Source: Psychrosphaera sp. B3R10
GTDB lineage: Bacteria > Pseudomonadota > Gammaproteobacteria > Enterobacterales > Alteromonadaceae
Direction of reading: 5' to 3'
Assembly: GCF_018861025.1 (NCBI RefSeq)
Contig: NZ_JAHKQH010000043.1
Coordinates: 1 to 54,415 of the forward strand
Length of the DNA stretch: 54,415 nucleotides
Shown: piece by piece, positions 36,478-45,106 of the stretch
Numbering within the stretch: the first letter of the stretch is position 1
How the letters are laid out: each line of letters begins with the position of its first letter
Made by a program: the position numbers and the translations under genes
Notes under the pieces: generated by a model
Databases searched by the model: none
The model's input: only the letters and a program-made list of their open reading frames with translations
What the model was told of the DNA's origin: nothing

Positions 36478-37185
36478 GTGAATATTTTATTTTTATGCAC
36501 TTCTAATATTCAGTGCAGCAAAACCGCTGAAGAATTGTTTCGTGCTGCAAATAGCGGTCACGAGTATAAATCAGCAGGTCTCAGCGCCAAATACGTGCAG
36601 AAAGCTAACTCGACACTTTGCACTGAAGAAATGTTGCAATGGGCTGATCAAATTTATGTGTTTGAACAGCAACACATTGACCGCATTAAAAAGCACACAG
36701 GGGATGTTTATTTGTCTAAAATAACTAATTTAAAGATTCCTGACGATTACCAGTATTTTCAACGAGAGCTGGTTTTACTTTTACTAGAACGAGTTAAATT
36801 AGTAAGTTGTGTTAAAACTTCGAGCATAAACCATAGTGTAGCTTTTGATTTAGGGGCTCGCCTTCTTGAAAAGTGGGGTTGTACTACTATTCAGAAGCTA
36901 GCAATTTTAGGAATAACTAAAGCTGACTTTCATCGCTATCAAAAAAATATAAACACGGTTTATTTAGATAAAGAGCAGCTAGAGCGTCTTAGTTACCTCG
37001 CAAACATTCATCAAAACCTTAAAGTGGCTTTTTCTAATCCTGATAACGTCTATGGCTTTATGAATATGAAAAATAATAATTCATATTTTAATGGAAGAAC
37101 TCCACTATCGATCATAGCTACGGGTAACTTTGACTCTTTAGATGAAGTATTTAAGCGAATAGATTGTATGCTACACGGAGCCTAA
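36478..37185 (+). CDS. LMW phosphatase-like domain fused to an Xre/MbcA/ParS-type antitoxin
   Basis: About 235 aa. Residues 1-107 follow short low-molecular-weight tyrosine phosphatases (NILFLCTSNIQCSKTAEELF; AGLSAKYVQ; WADQIYVFEQQH; IPDDYQYFQRELVLLLLERV). The active-site loop should be CX5R; here it is CTSNIQC, so the phosphate-binding Arg is Cys and catalysis is doubtful. Residues about 115-235 are an Xre-like helical region (LEKWGCTTIQKLAILGITKA) and a DUF2384 toxin-binding domain (VYGFMNMKNN ... GRTPLSIIATGNFDSLDEVF). GTG 36478 has GAGGGG about 10 nt upstream and gives a proper phosphatase N-terminus; the longer frame starts at GTG 36451. No frameshift is needed for the fusion. Confidence 0.65.
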   Translation: MNILFLCTSNIQCSKTAEELFRAANSGHEYKSAGLSAKYVQKANSTLCTEEMLQWADQIYVFEQQHIDRIKKHTGDVYLSKITNLKIPDDYQYFQRELVLLLLERVKLVSCVKTSSINHSVAFDLGARLLEKWGCTTIQKLAILGITKADFHRYQKNINTVYLDKEQLERLSYLANIHQNLKVAFSNPDNVYGFMNMKNNNSYFNGRTPLSIIATGNFDSLDEVFKRIDCMLHGA

Positions 37186-37243
37186 TCGACTTTTATAACA
37201 GTAAGTTACGATTTGTACAATTATCGATTGTGCTTACTAGGGA

Positions 37244-38548
37244 TCATGCACTACGGATTTCAGTAAACTGTTTTATATGTAGTTCCATATGCTGCTCGAA
37301 CGCCTTTTTTACATCTATATCCACATCTGTTTTATTTATATCGAAAGTCCCAGGTAACAAAGCCAATATGGCTGCATTTCCACGTAACTTTAAGACCGTT
37401 TTGATATACTTTTTTGTTGTCTCTATATCCGCATGACAAAGCTGCATTTGTAACCAGCTATGGATATCACTCAACATAGACATATTGATTTCCAAATCAG
37501 TCACTTTTTCATAATTCATAAGTATATGTGTTGCACCAGTGTGACGAAGATCATGAGGTATAACTTTTTTCCCAATTTTTTTTGATGCGGTTTTAAAAGC
37601 CTCTTGGAGCATATGACTAGAAACTGGCGTTCCATGTTGATTTATCCATAATGGTGGATACTTGGTAATTAAAGGGTCTTTACAATGCTTGGAAGGGACA
37701 TATTTTTCTATTAGTTTTTTACGCCGCTCTTCGAAGTCATGATTCAATAGCAATTCATCAATGAATTTCATCGTATGTATTGTGACTGTACAGTGAGCGT
37801 TAGAACCACCTTTATTACGAAACCATAACTCTTGAGTTTCAATATTAGCGCTTTGCATTTCACGATAACTTTTCCATAATGGATTCTTTGCATTCGGGCT
37901 TTTCGGGAACTGCCTTATTCCACCGTTTCGGAGTAATGTTTGCAGCATTGCAATGGCCATAACACCAAACACGCTATCTTCTTCATTTAATGCTTTAAAT
38001 AGTTGCCAAAATTCATCCATTGTTAAAACACTATCAGCATATGTTTCATTCTTAGTTAACCAGTCATCTGGGACTGTATTATTCTTCTTTCTTCTGACTG
38101 TATCTTTATTTCCTCTTGTATGTGATTGGAAATCACCTTCGGGATTGCGTTTTTTTTCAAAGAAGTTGGACGCTGGAAATTTCATATTATGATGAATGTT
38201 ATTTGCTGTTAAATAATCGAAGTAAGCCTGCCACGATGAAACATAAACCTGGATAGAGTTACCTGTAAAGCTAGTGTCATGCATAAAATCCATTAAATCT
38301 TCAACATCTTCATAAGTAGCCTCATACGGATCAATTCCATTATCTTCAAAAGTATCGAATAAAAATTTTAAGTGGTACGCTGTAGTTCTTAACGTTTCTT
38401 CGCTTGCAGATTTTTTCTTATTAGGTATGGATGAAGGCTCATTTTTAAAAGCATGTAAGAATGAAAAAAGCTGTTCATGGACATGCCCATTACTAGTTAT
38501 GGGGATCCCGCAAGAAAGAAGGTTGCTTTCAGTAAATTTAATTGGCAT
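37244..38548 (-). CDS. Tyrosine recombinase (island integrase 1)
   Basis: 434 aa. A SAM-like N-terminal domain (residues about 40-135) precedes a catalytic domain with Arg I in TLLRNGGIRQF, HxLR in IPHDLRHTGATHIL at about 331-344, and the His/Tyr end CHADIETTKKYIKTV, where Tyr is 9 residues after His. All catalytic residues are present. Its ATG abuts the TAA of the preceding P-loop gene, so it is the fourth gene of the recombinase operon. It corresponds in kind to the recombinase of gamma-mobile-trio islands (possibly GmtY); the name is not assigned because I cannot compare. Confidence 0.85.
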   Translation of the reverse strand: MPIKFTESNLLSCGIPITSNGHVHEQLFSFLHAFKNEPSSIPNKKKSASEETLRTTAYHLKFLFDTFEDNGIDPYEATYEDVEDLMDFMHDTSFTGNSIQVYVSSWQAYFDYLTANNIHHNMKFPASNFFEKKRNPEGDFQSHTRGNKDTVRRKKNNTVPDDWLTKNETYADSVLTMDEFWQLFKALNEEDSVFGVMAIAMLQTLLRNGGIRQFPKSPNAKNPLWKSYREMQSANIETQELWFRNKGGSNAHCTVTIHTMKFIDELLLNHDFEERRKKLIEKYVPSKHCKDPLITKYPPLWINQHGTPVSSHMLQEAFKTASKKIGKKVIPHDLRHTGATHILMNYEKVTDLEINMSMLSDIHSWLQMQLCHADIETTKKYIKTVLKLRGNAAILALLPGTFDINKTDVDIDVKKAFEQHMELHIKQFTEIRSA

Positions 38549-39526
38549 TTAATTTCTTACCACTATTATTTCGTCAATGAATGTTTCTCTTTCAATATCA
38601 ACTTTTTCAAGACGTGCAACATATTCAATAAGTATTGAAGATGGTATTTGTCTATCAAATGGTCGAGCCATATTTCTTGTTTGTATTAAAGGAATTGGGG
38701 TATTGATTACAACAGCACAAATTAGTGCTGTTGGGTTAGTTTTCGCAATAAGGTTAGCCCATTCAAAACGATCAATAAGCGTTAAATTACAGCAATCAAT
38801 TATTAGAGAGTGGCGATCAGGGTAAAGCTCTCCTTGTTCAATCCAGGTGGTTTTTCCGCTGCACGGTAGGCCAACCATTAAGTATACCCTTGTTAATATT
38901 GGCTTTTTCAACTCAGTAGTTATGTTTTTTCGCGTATCACTCCAAGCTGAATTTCTTAAACTAATATCATCAAAGTTATACTTACCATCGACAAAAAGAA
39001 GTGTATCAGGTGAGAACACTTTAGCTGAACCAACAAATGACTGTTTAATTTTTGGTGAAGAAATTGCTTCGTATGCGTATTTATCAAGTTTCTCTTGAAG
39101 TTCTTCTATTTCTTTCCTTTTAGAAGATAAAGAAGCACTTAACCTGTTTTTATCAATAAGTAGTCTGGCAGATTGATCTTGCGCATTTTCTGACTCTTTT
39201 CTTAATCGAGAGATTTCTTCATCCTTGATGCCGATCACCGTGTCATCAAACTCCATTGATTTATCTTTGTTCCATGTAGTGATTTTTTCACCTAGATCAG
39301 TAAATAAGTTATTATATTTTGACTCTGAAAAATTAGGTTTATAAAAAGTTGTTCTATTCAATCTCGACTCTTCAGCTATTTTAGACAGTACAAGTCTTTT
39401 TTTACCTTCAGCTTTTGCTTGAGATAGATGATCAATGTATATATTTAAAGCATCATCATACTTTTGCTGTGGCGAGCGTTTATCTTCGTCTTGCTCACTT
39501 GGCTTTTTAGCTATTTTTTTAACCAT
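38549..39526 (-). CDS. Coiled-coil P-loop protein of the recombinase operon
   Basis: 325 aa. Residues about 20-70 resemble a small DNA-binding helix-turn-helix (KKRLVLSKIAEESRLNRTTF YKP), residues about 105-150 are a coiled coil (ISRLRKESENAQDQSARLLI), and the C-terminal half is a kinase-like P-loop domain: Walker A VGLPCSGKTTWIEQG at about 216-230, with SLIIDCCNLTLIDRFEWANL behind it. Not a recombinase. Such a protein between recombinase genes could load or regulate the recombinases (inference); it may correspond to GmtX. It overlaps the upstream recombinase by 8 nt. Confidence 0.7.
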   Translation of the reverse strand: MVKKIAKKPSEQDEDKRSPQQKYDDALNIYIDHLSQAKAEGKKRLVLSKIAEESRLNRTTFYKPNFSESKYNNLFTDLGEKITTWNKDKSMEFDDTVIGIKDEEISRLRKESENAQDQSARLLIDKNRLSASLSSKRKEIEELQEKLDKYAYEAISSPKIKQSFVGSAKVFSPDTLLFVDGKYNFDDISLRNSAWSDTRKNITTELKKPILTRVYLMVGLPCSGKTTWIEQGELYPDRHSLIIDCCNLTLIDRFEWANLIAKTNPTALICAVVINTPIPLIQTRNMARPFDRQIPSSILIEYVARLEKVDIERETFIDEIIVVRN

Positions 39527-41543
39527 TAGCTAACTCTACCTCGATATCCCCAAAGACTTCTTTTATGTCTTTAGCGTACTGTTTAATAAAAATTTTAGCT
39601 GTTTGCTCTTCATCAAATGAGCTTTCTAGACCTAATAGAAGTTGCTTATAGAACACGTAAGCTTCATAAAGTGGTAAGCTCCAATCTCCCATTAGTGAAT
39701 CTTTGCACTTATTTCCAATACAGTTCGCCAAATCTGGTAATGTACCTAAAACTTCTGAATATGCTTTAGAAAAACCAGAGTCACTTCTCATTCGTCGATA
39801 TTTATCATGACTGCAAGGGGACTCAGTAGTATCGTTTGCATTTCTCATACAAATAACACTCATTGGTGTTAAAAGAGCATTCATTTGACCTGATTGAATG
39901 CGTTCATAGAGCAAGACTTTAAATTGTTCTTTTAAAGTTAAATTTAGCTCTGCTTCTGTTAGAGATTCAGATTGATTAATATCTTTTTTAAGCTCTTCAA
40001 TGCCTGTTTTTAATGATTCTGCCTTACCTCCTGCAATTTGATCGTTTACTATCGCATTAGTGATTTGCTCAACGGTTTTAAAGGTACTTTCCTTAATAAT
40101 TTCTTTTCGTTTTTTAATTACGATGGGATTATTTTTCAAGTAAGCATCAGGCATAAGCCCATTTGAGTGTCCGAATAATTTTTTTAAAATTAAAATAGCA
40201 AACTTACTATGACTTCCGATCCAACCAGCAAGAGTCGATCTATAGCAATGAGCTGTAGCTTCATAGTCTTTGTCTTCATCTATGATCAAATCAATAGAGT
40301 AATAGTTAAAAAAGTATCGAATAATTTGGCTAGTAACTTTACCATCTGCAATTGCCCACTCTTCACCTTCTTTTCGTTCTTTACCCCTGTTAATTTTCTG
40401 TACACGATTAAGTAAAAATTTAGACGATTTTTCCCATCGAATTGCTTCTAACAGCTTTGTTGCTTTATAAGTTCTGGAAGGTACTGGAATAACAAAGTTT
40501 TTCAGTTTAGTTTTTTTTATGTTGAGAACGAGGTAATAAAGTAAATCACTACGCTTAGATGAAATGCAGCATCCCACTTGTAAATTTCTTAGATCTACAT
40601 TTCTAATGCCTGTTGTTAAAAGAATAATTTGAGTTGCTGCTCCCCTTGCTAATTTAAATAAATCATTTAGCCATGACATTGTTATTTTGCCCTTAACATC
40701 AAATTCTAAAGGTAAAAATGATTTGAAGTACCGTCCATAATTCTCAACAATAGTTCTTGAAATAAATGTATTTATTTGAGGTTTTTTGCTGTTCTTTTCA
40801 CGCTTTGAGTTTTTGTCTTGATTACTTCTAACCAAATAAAAAATCTCAGATATAACACGTATTCTTTCTTCAGATATCCATGGTTCAGCATGTGTAATAA
40901 TCTGACTGATTTGGGAAAGTGGAATCGGGATGTATGGAGTTGCTATATGATAATAACCGAGCTGATTGTTTACATTATTCACCCAACTTGAAATGTCATT
41001 TCCTTCCCAAGGTAGCTCCAAATTACCGTGTAAAAAAGGTGCTTCTTTAATAGAGTCAAATGGAGTTTTTTCTACATAAGAAAAAACAGATAATGCATGA
41101 TAGTTAAAAACGCTTTGTTTCTTTTGAATATAACAAGATACTACCTGCGTAATATCTCCTTTTTTTAGGTACGATAAGCCTTTAATAGAAGAGCTACCAC
41201 TAATTGTAAGTATATTCTTTTCTTCAAGAAGGTGACCAAATTTAGACATAAATTCAGGAACAACATTGATAATGCTTGTTGCTTTGTTGTTTAGTTCTAT
41301 TTGGTGGTAAATGACAACTTTAATGAGCACCATTAAAGGAAATTGATTTTCACTAAAGTAGTTTAACCATTTAAAATCTGGCTGGTCAAAGTTCTTGAAT
41401 TTCCAAACGTTATCAGAAAACTTTGATTCGTTAGATATTCTACTCATATCGTAGGTGTCATACTTTTCGCCAAGAGCTTTTAAACATTGTAGCTGCTGGT
41501 AAAGTTGACTATTTAGTACATTTAGTTTTAAAAGGTTTTCCAT
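39519..41543 (-). CDS. Large tyrosine recombinase (island integrase 2)
   Basis: About 674 aa. The catalytic domain has Arg I in LLTTGIRNVDLRNLQVGCCI at about 303-322, HxxR in ATAHCYRSTLAGWIG at about 426-440, and GHSNGLMPDAYLKN at about 460-473 with Tyr 9 residues after His. A long N-terminal part of about 250 aa and a C-terminal tail of about 170 aa with Cys pairs (CSHDKYRRMRSDSG; ANCIGNKCKDS) go beyond simple integrases. ATG 41543 follows AAGGA and is one base beyond the upstream stop. Confidence 0.8.
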   Translation of the reverse strand: MENLLKLNVLNSQLYQQLQCLKALGEKYDTYDMSRISNESKFSDNVWKFKNFDQPDFKWLNYFSENQFPLMVLIKVVIYHQIELNNKATSIINVVPEFMSKFGHLLEEKNILTISGSSSIKGLSYLKKGDITQVVSCYIQKKQSVFNYHALSVFSYVEKTPFDSIKEAPFLHGNLELPWEGNDISSWVNNVNNQLGYYHIATPYIPIPLSQISQIITHAEPWISEERIRVISEIFYLVRSNQDKNSKREKNSKKPQINTFISRTIVENYGRYFKSFLPLEFDVKGKITMSWLNDLFKLARGAATQIILLTTGIRNVDLRNLQVGCCISSKRSDLLYYLVLNIKKTKLKNFVIPVPSRTYKATKLLEAIRWEKSSKFLLNRVQKINRGKERKEGEEWAIADGKVTSQIIRYFFNYYSIDLIIDEDKDYEATAHCYRSTLAGWIGSHSKFAILILKKLFGHSNGLMPDAYLKNNPIVIKKRKEIIKESTFKTVEQITNAIVNDQIAGGKAESLKTGIEELKKDINQSESLTEAELNLTLKEQFKVLLYERIQSGQMNALLTPMSVICMRNANDTTESPCSHDKYRRMRSDSGFSKAYSEVLGTLPDLANCIGNKCKDSLMGDWSLPLYEAYVFYKQLLLGLESSFDEEQTAKIFIKQYAKDIKEVFGDIEVELANG

Positions 41544-41544
41544 T

Positions 41545-43959
41545 TTAAAATCCTTTTTGTGAAAAAATTGGAGGCAAAAGAGCTTGTCCATTTACCCAAC
41601 ATTTGTTTGCATAGATATAAGCCTCTTCTAAAAGCTTTACACCATTTACATGTTCTTTCTTGAATCGCTCTAAAGAGTCAAGCGCAATAGTATGTTTATC
41701 AATCAATGTTGAGTTAAATAAGTCAGGTGTCTTCTCCATAACTTTTTCATACTGCAATACCCTGTAAACAATACGAGGAAGATGGCCAGAAAAAACTCTA
41801 GATCTTTTACAGCCAAGGCATAAATCAAAACTTTTACAATAATCTAAATGAATTAATTCTTTAGGCGTAGGTTGCGTAGGGTCAGTACAATCACATAGAT
41901 ATCTTTGCTTAAAATTTGTCAGTGATTTATCTTTACCAACTACAATTTCGCCTTCGAACTTTAAAGCGGAATCAAGTAAGTCTTCGGTAAGCGCAATTAT
42001 TGATAGATCAATTGCATGAGAACTATGGCCACTTTTCATCAAGTAGCTAAAGACTGTTACATCAAAATTTTTGTGACTAAGTGCAGCTTTAAGTTTTTCA
42101 ATTAGTTCAGTTTCAGATTTTACTTCATCTATTAAAGAAGTTAGTTTGTGACCGGCAAAAACTTTTCGAAACTTATGTCCTTCAAGAGAAGGTAATCGCT
42201 GCCAAGTGTCATCCATAATGCTAAATATCTTACAAAATGTAGAAATCAAGTTCTGCCATTTGTGATCATTTAATTCATAAAACAATTCTCGTTCTTTATC
42301 TTTTGTGCTATCAAGCAGCTCCAGATATTTATAAAAAGGTGAAGATACATTTACAGAGCTAATGACCTCTTTTCCAAGCCCGGTGAAATTCGACCTTTTT
42401 TTGTATCCTAAGAGCAATATCGCCTTTTCTTTGTTGTTAGATTCCTCAGTTGATCCTAAATATTTATCAAAGTACTCTAACGTGGAAATACCATCGATTT
42501 TTGACAGTGTTGAGTAAATTACTTCGCCATTTAAGCCGTAGGTTATACATGCATATAAAGCGACTAAAAAGGCTAGGTGATCTGACTTTCCTGATAAAAA
42601 ATCAAAATATGAGTGGTTAAATTTTTCAATTTCTCCATCTTCATACTCTTTTCTTTGTCTGACTCCCCATAAGTCTTTTCTCAGATAGCATAAAAATTCA
42701 TGGTATTGCTCTTCTTGATTATATGCTTCTGCAATTTTTCTTATTCGCTGAACCAACCAATCTTTTCGATCTGGGTTTCCCTTTAAGTGAAGTAAAACAT
42801 TATCCATTAGGATTTCGTAGCCGTTATTACCTTGATTAAGTAAATCAGAAATTTTACTTTCATATAGCTTTATCGGTCGTTGAACTCTTATAGAAAACTT
42901 TTCATACTCGATATAGTTTTTACCCAAATCTGATTTTTTAATTCTTTTAATGTCATTTTTTCTTTGTTTTATCGTTTTAGTAGCTGTAAATTTAAGAAAC
43001 GATTTATATTCAGAAACCATTCCCAACTTTGTTGCAAGTCTATTGATTTTATTCATAAAACGACCTTGGTAGGCTGCCTTGTGAGCTTCATCGTAAATGC
43101 AATTCAGATATAAGGTTTGATACTTTTCAGGGGATGAAAGTAATTCATTAATCTTTTTATCGTAATAATAAATCGGAGGTACTGCTTCTATTTCAAAATT
43201 GTTAGGATTTAAATAATGTACGCCTAACACTTCAGGGGATAGCTGTTTAATGTGCTCCATTGAAGTCTTTATATTTTCAATTTCATAAAATGTATAAGCT
43301 AAGATCTGAGTCATTATTCGATCAGAGTACCCTTGATCAAGTGCTAGCTCTAAATCTATTTCATGGATATTCCGAGATAGACTTTTATCCCACATTACAT
43401 TAAGTAAACCTATATCCTTGAAGTAAGGCTCCTCAAGAAATAACGCTTTTAAGCTATTAAAGTAATTTTCTTTGGTTATGTTTTTTTCTTCGAGTAAATA
43501 GGCTCTAAAATTTGCGAATGTGCTTAATTCCAAATTTAAAATATCGCTTAAGTTAAGTTTTTCTAAATACTCTATAAAGTAACGTAAGCATGAGTTAATT
43601 TTTGATAGGCTTGACCATTTACTTTGTTTTTCTAAATGCTTTATTAAAAGCCTTGCTAAAAACTCCGCACTTTCTCGACCTAATACACTCACTGCGAAAT
43701 TAAAAAATGATTCCTTTTTATTATTCTCTGCGTGAGTTCCGGCTCCAATTATTGTTTTTAAGTGATTATGAAACCTTGAGTTTGCCTCTTCTTTTGAGTT
43801 AGCTGCTTCAAAGAAAAAACGTATTCCTTTTGATTTATTTTCAATATATGGTTGAAATGGAGGAAGTTCTGGATGAGTAATCGATATCACTTTATGATCT
43901 TCAGATCTTTTATTTCTATATTTTGATAAATCTCGTTTTGTTCTTTTACTAACAACCAT
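41545..43959 (-). CDS. Large recombinase-like protein, Tyr not at its usual place (operon gene 1)
   Basis: 804 aa, first gene of the operon. Recombinase-like signals are an N-terminal core-binding-like region (LSKINSCLRYFIEYLEKLNL), an HxFR box in GHKFRKVFAGHKL at about residue 595, and GHSS in LMKSGHSSHAIDLSIIALTE at about 640. No Tyr lies 8-10 residues after this His, so catalytic ability is uncertain. A Cys-rich segment follows at about 685-715 (YLCDCTDPTQP; LDYCKSFDLCLGCKRSR), probably a zinc-binding module. It may serve as the targeting or DNA-bending partner of the two intact recombinases. Confidence 0.65.
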   Translation of the reverse strand: MVVSKRTKRDLSKYRNKRSEDHKVISITHPELPPFQPYIENKSKGIRFFFEAANSKEEANSRFHNHLKTIIGAGTHAENNKKESFFNFAVSVLGRESAEFLARLLIKHLEKQSKWSSLSKINSCLRYFIEYLEKLNLSDILNLELSTFANFRAYLLEEKNITKENYFNSLKALFLEEPYFKDIGLLNVMWDKSLSRNIHEIDLELALDQGYSDRIMTQILAYTFYEIENIKTSMEHIKQLSPEVLGVHYLNPNNFEIEAVPPIYYYDKKINELLSSPEKYQTLYLNCIYDEAHKAAYQGRFMNKINRLATKLGMVSEYKSFLKFTATKTIKQRKNDIKRIKKSDLGKNYIEYEKFSIRVQRPIKLYESKISDLLNQGNNGYEILMDNVLLHLKGNPDRKDWLVQRIRKIAEAYNQEEQYHEFLCYLRKDLWGVRQRKEYEDGEIEKFNHSYFDFLSGKSDHLAFLVALYACITYGLNGEVIYSTLSKIDGISTLEYFDKYLGSTEESNNKEKAILLLGYKKRSNFTGLGKEVISSVNVSSPFYKYLELLDSTKDKERELFYELNDHKWQNLISTFCKIFSIMDDTWQRLPSLEGHKFRKVFAGHKLTSLIDEVKSETELIEKLKAALSHKNFDVTVFSYLMKSGHSSHAIDLSIIALTEDLLDSALKFEGEIVVGKDKSLTNFKQRYLCDCTDPTQPTPKELIHLDYCKSFDLCLGCKRSRVFSGHLPRIVYRVLQYEKVMEKTPDLFNSTLIDKHTIALDSLERFKKEHVNGVKLLEEAYIYANKCWVNGQALLPPIFSQKGF

Positions 43960-43995
43960 GCCATTACCTTTTTAATTCGATAACATTAATATAGT

Positions 43996-44009
43996 GAATC
44001 GATCAACAA
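43996..44009 (-). repeat. Right subterminal 14-bp inverted repeat
   Basis: GAATCGATCAACAA, the exact reverse complement of 20160-20173. It lies between the recombinase operon start and the right edge, so it could also act as an operator for the operon. Confidence 0.65.
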
Positions 44010-44020
44010 TGTGGTAATTA

Positions 44021-44027
44021 TAATGTT
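44021..44027 (-). repeat. Right terminal inverted repeat of the island
   Basis: TAATGTT, the inverse of AACATTA at 20059-20065, just 2 nt inside the right edge. Beyond it the host yhiN sequence resumes. Confidence 0.45.
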
Positions 44028-44028
44028 T

Positions 44029-44199
44029 GTCACTTTAGGCGGCGTAGACACCAATCAACTGTCGTCAAAAACGATGGAATGTAAATCAGTAAAAGGTTTG
44101 TATTTTATTGGCGAGGTCACAGATGTAACGGGTTGGTTAGGCGGCTATAACTTCCAGTGGGCCTGGGCCTGTGGATGGGCGTGCGGGCAAGATTGTTAA
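44029..44199 (+). pseudogene. yhiN: Host yhiN, 3' part, separated by the island
   Basis: Reads VTLGGVDTNQLSSKTMECKS then the conserved VTDVTGWLGGYNFQWAWACG and ends at TAA 44199. These are the last 56 residues of the host YhiN, in codon usage like 19032-20051. It completes the 5' part exactly (TAE|VT). No promoter or RBS of its own is evident; an open frame continues a few codons into the island (from GTG 44011), so it is probably not translated usefully. Confidence 0.9.
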
Positions 44200-44307
44200 G
44201 TTAGTATACGAACATTATAGCTTGAGATAATTATAATCGCAGTGCGACAATTATAGACAAATAGGTTACAAAATGAATCATGCGCATTAATACTACGCTG
44301 CACTTAC

Positions 44308-44391
44308 CGCTCAAAATTTATTCGTCCTAAAGTGTCGTGGTTCACATCTGCTATAACACTTTGATTAACCGACGACAGGCAGTTTTGAGCG
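44308..44391. other. Nested stem-loop region
   Basis: CGCTCAAAA (44308-44316) pairs with TTTTGAGCG (44383-44391), and inside it AAAGTGT (44329-44335) pairs with ACACTTT (44356-44362). It lies downstream of the FRG gene. Could be a folded non-coding RNA, a cassette-type recombination site or chance; there is no other evidence. Confidence 0.35.
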
Positions 44392-44437
44392 AAAAGCGGA
44401 CGGTCGTTCAAACTCATTTCTGGACAAAAGTGAGTTG

Positions 44438-45106
44438 CTACTCCCAAAAACCATATTCAAACTTTAGACTTTTAGTTAAACCATCCAAATCTGGGAATAT
44501 TGTAGCTGCATTTATTCCTGATATGGAAAGAGTGTTTTTAATAGCTTCTTTTATGCTACATGGCATAATAATTTTAGTTATTTCAGGGTGTTGCCAAGGT
44601 GTTGTGGGATTTGGATGTATCGAAAAAAATCCACTTTGAGCACTAACGCGCCTTGTTAAGTGCTTAGGTGGGTACATATACACGTCGTCCAACCCATCAA
44701 TTGGTGGCTTTCCAGTTATATCCTCAATAGTCCTCACATTTGTCGGCGTAATGTAAACAGCAAAGTCACTCTCTTTTATATGGTTCTCAGTTGCAAAATA
44801 TAATGCAACAAGAGGGCTACGCGTCCAATCTAGTAATCTAGTAGGCAGTCCATGATGTTGGGCAATTGTTAACAACTCGTAATCATTTTCTGGGATTTGA
44901 TTAAGGAAAGGGACAGCTTCATTTTTAAAGCGCTTAATTAATATTTTCTCTATTTCATTAATAGGCCGCTCGTCTATATTTTTTCGACCAATAGATGGAA
45001 TCAATTCAAAACTCTTATCTTCCACCCCTCGATAAAATGTTCCGCCGGGAAGAGTTTGAATATATGCCAAATATTCATCAAATGTTTTTAATTTTTTAAC
45101 TTTCAC
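44438..45106 (-). CDS. FRG-domain protein
   Basis: 222 aa, essentially a single FRG domain: GGTFYRGVEDKSFELIPSIG at about 17-36 (FxRG and PSIGR motifs), then LTIAQHHGLPTRLLDWTRSP at about 76-95 and LVALYFATE. FRG proteins occur widely as lone genes in variable regions and in defence settings; the biochemical activity is not settled. Start GTG 45106 (MKVKKLKTFDEYL) with AAGG about 8 nt upstream. No partner gene is adjacent. Confidence 0.8.
   Translation of the reverse strand: MKVKKLKTFDEYLAYIQTLPGGTFYRGVEDKSFELIPSIGRKNIDERPINEIEKILIKRFKNEAVPFLNQIPENDYELLTIAQHHGLPTRLLDWTRSPLVALYFATENHIKESDFAVYITPTNVRTIEDITGKPPIDGLDDVYMYPPKHLTRRVSAQSGFFSIHPNPTTPWQHPEITKIIMPCSIKEAIKNTLSISGINAATIFPDLDGLTKSLKFEYGFWE

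Larger units (their letters stand above)
20052..44029. mobile_element. About 24-kb integrative island inserted in yhiN
   Basis: The boundaries come from joining the two host pieces. 19032-20051 plus 44029-44199 give an uninterrupted 396-aa YhiN with the junction TAE|VTLGGV, exactly matching the island-borne homologue (TAEVTIGGI). One G is shared at the junction, so the edge is uncertain by one base. The island holds a replacement yhiN at the left, toxin-antitoxin and restriction/defence cargo in the middle, and a four-gene recombinase operon at the right. There are no conjugation, phage structural or replication genes. By eye it is more AT-rich than the cys region (not computed). Confidence 0.9.

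Noticed and set aside
36210-37185. Classical ParS/ParT or Xre/RES toxin-antitoxin pair
   Set aside because: Neither neighbour shows a RES or ADP-ribosyltransferase-like toxin; both small genes look antitoxin-like.
20052-44029. Island as an ICE, prophage or Tn7-like element
   Set aside because: No relaxase, type IV secretion, phage structural, or tnsABC/tniQ-type genes; the only mobility genes are the recombinase operon.
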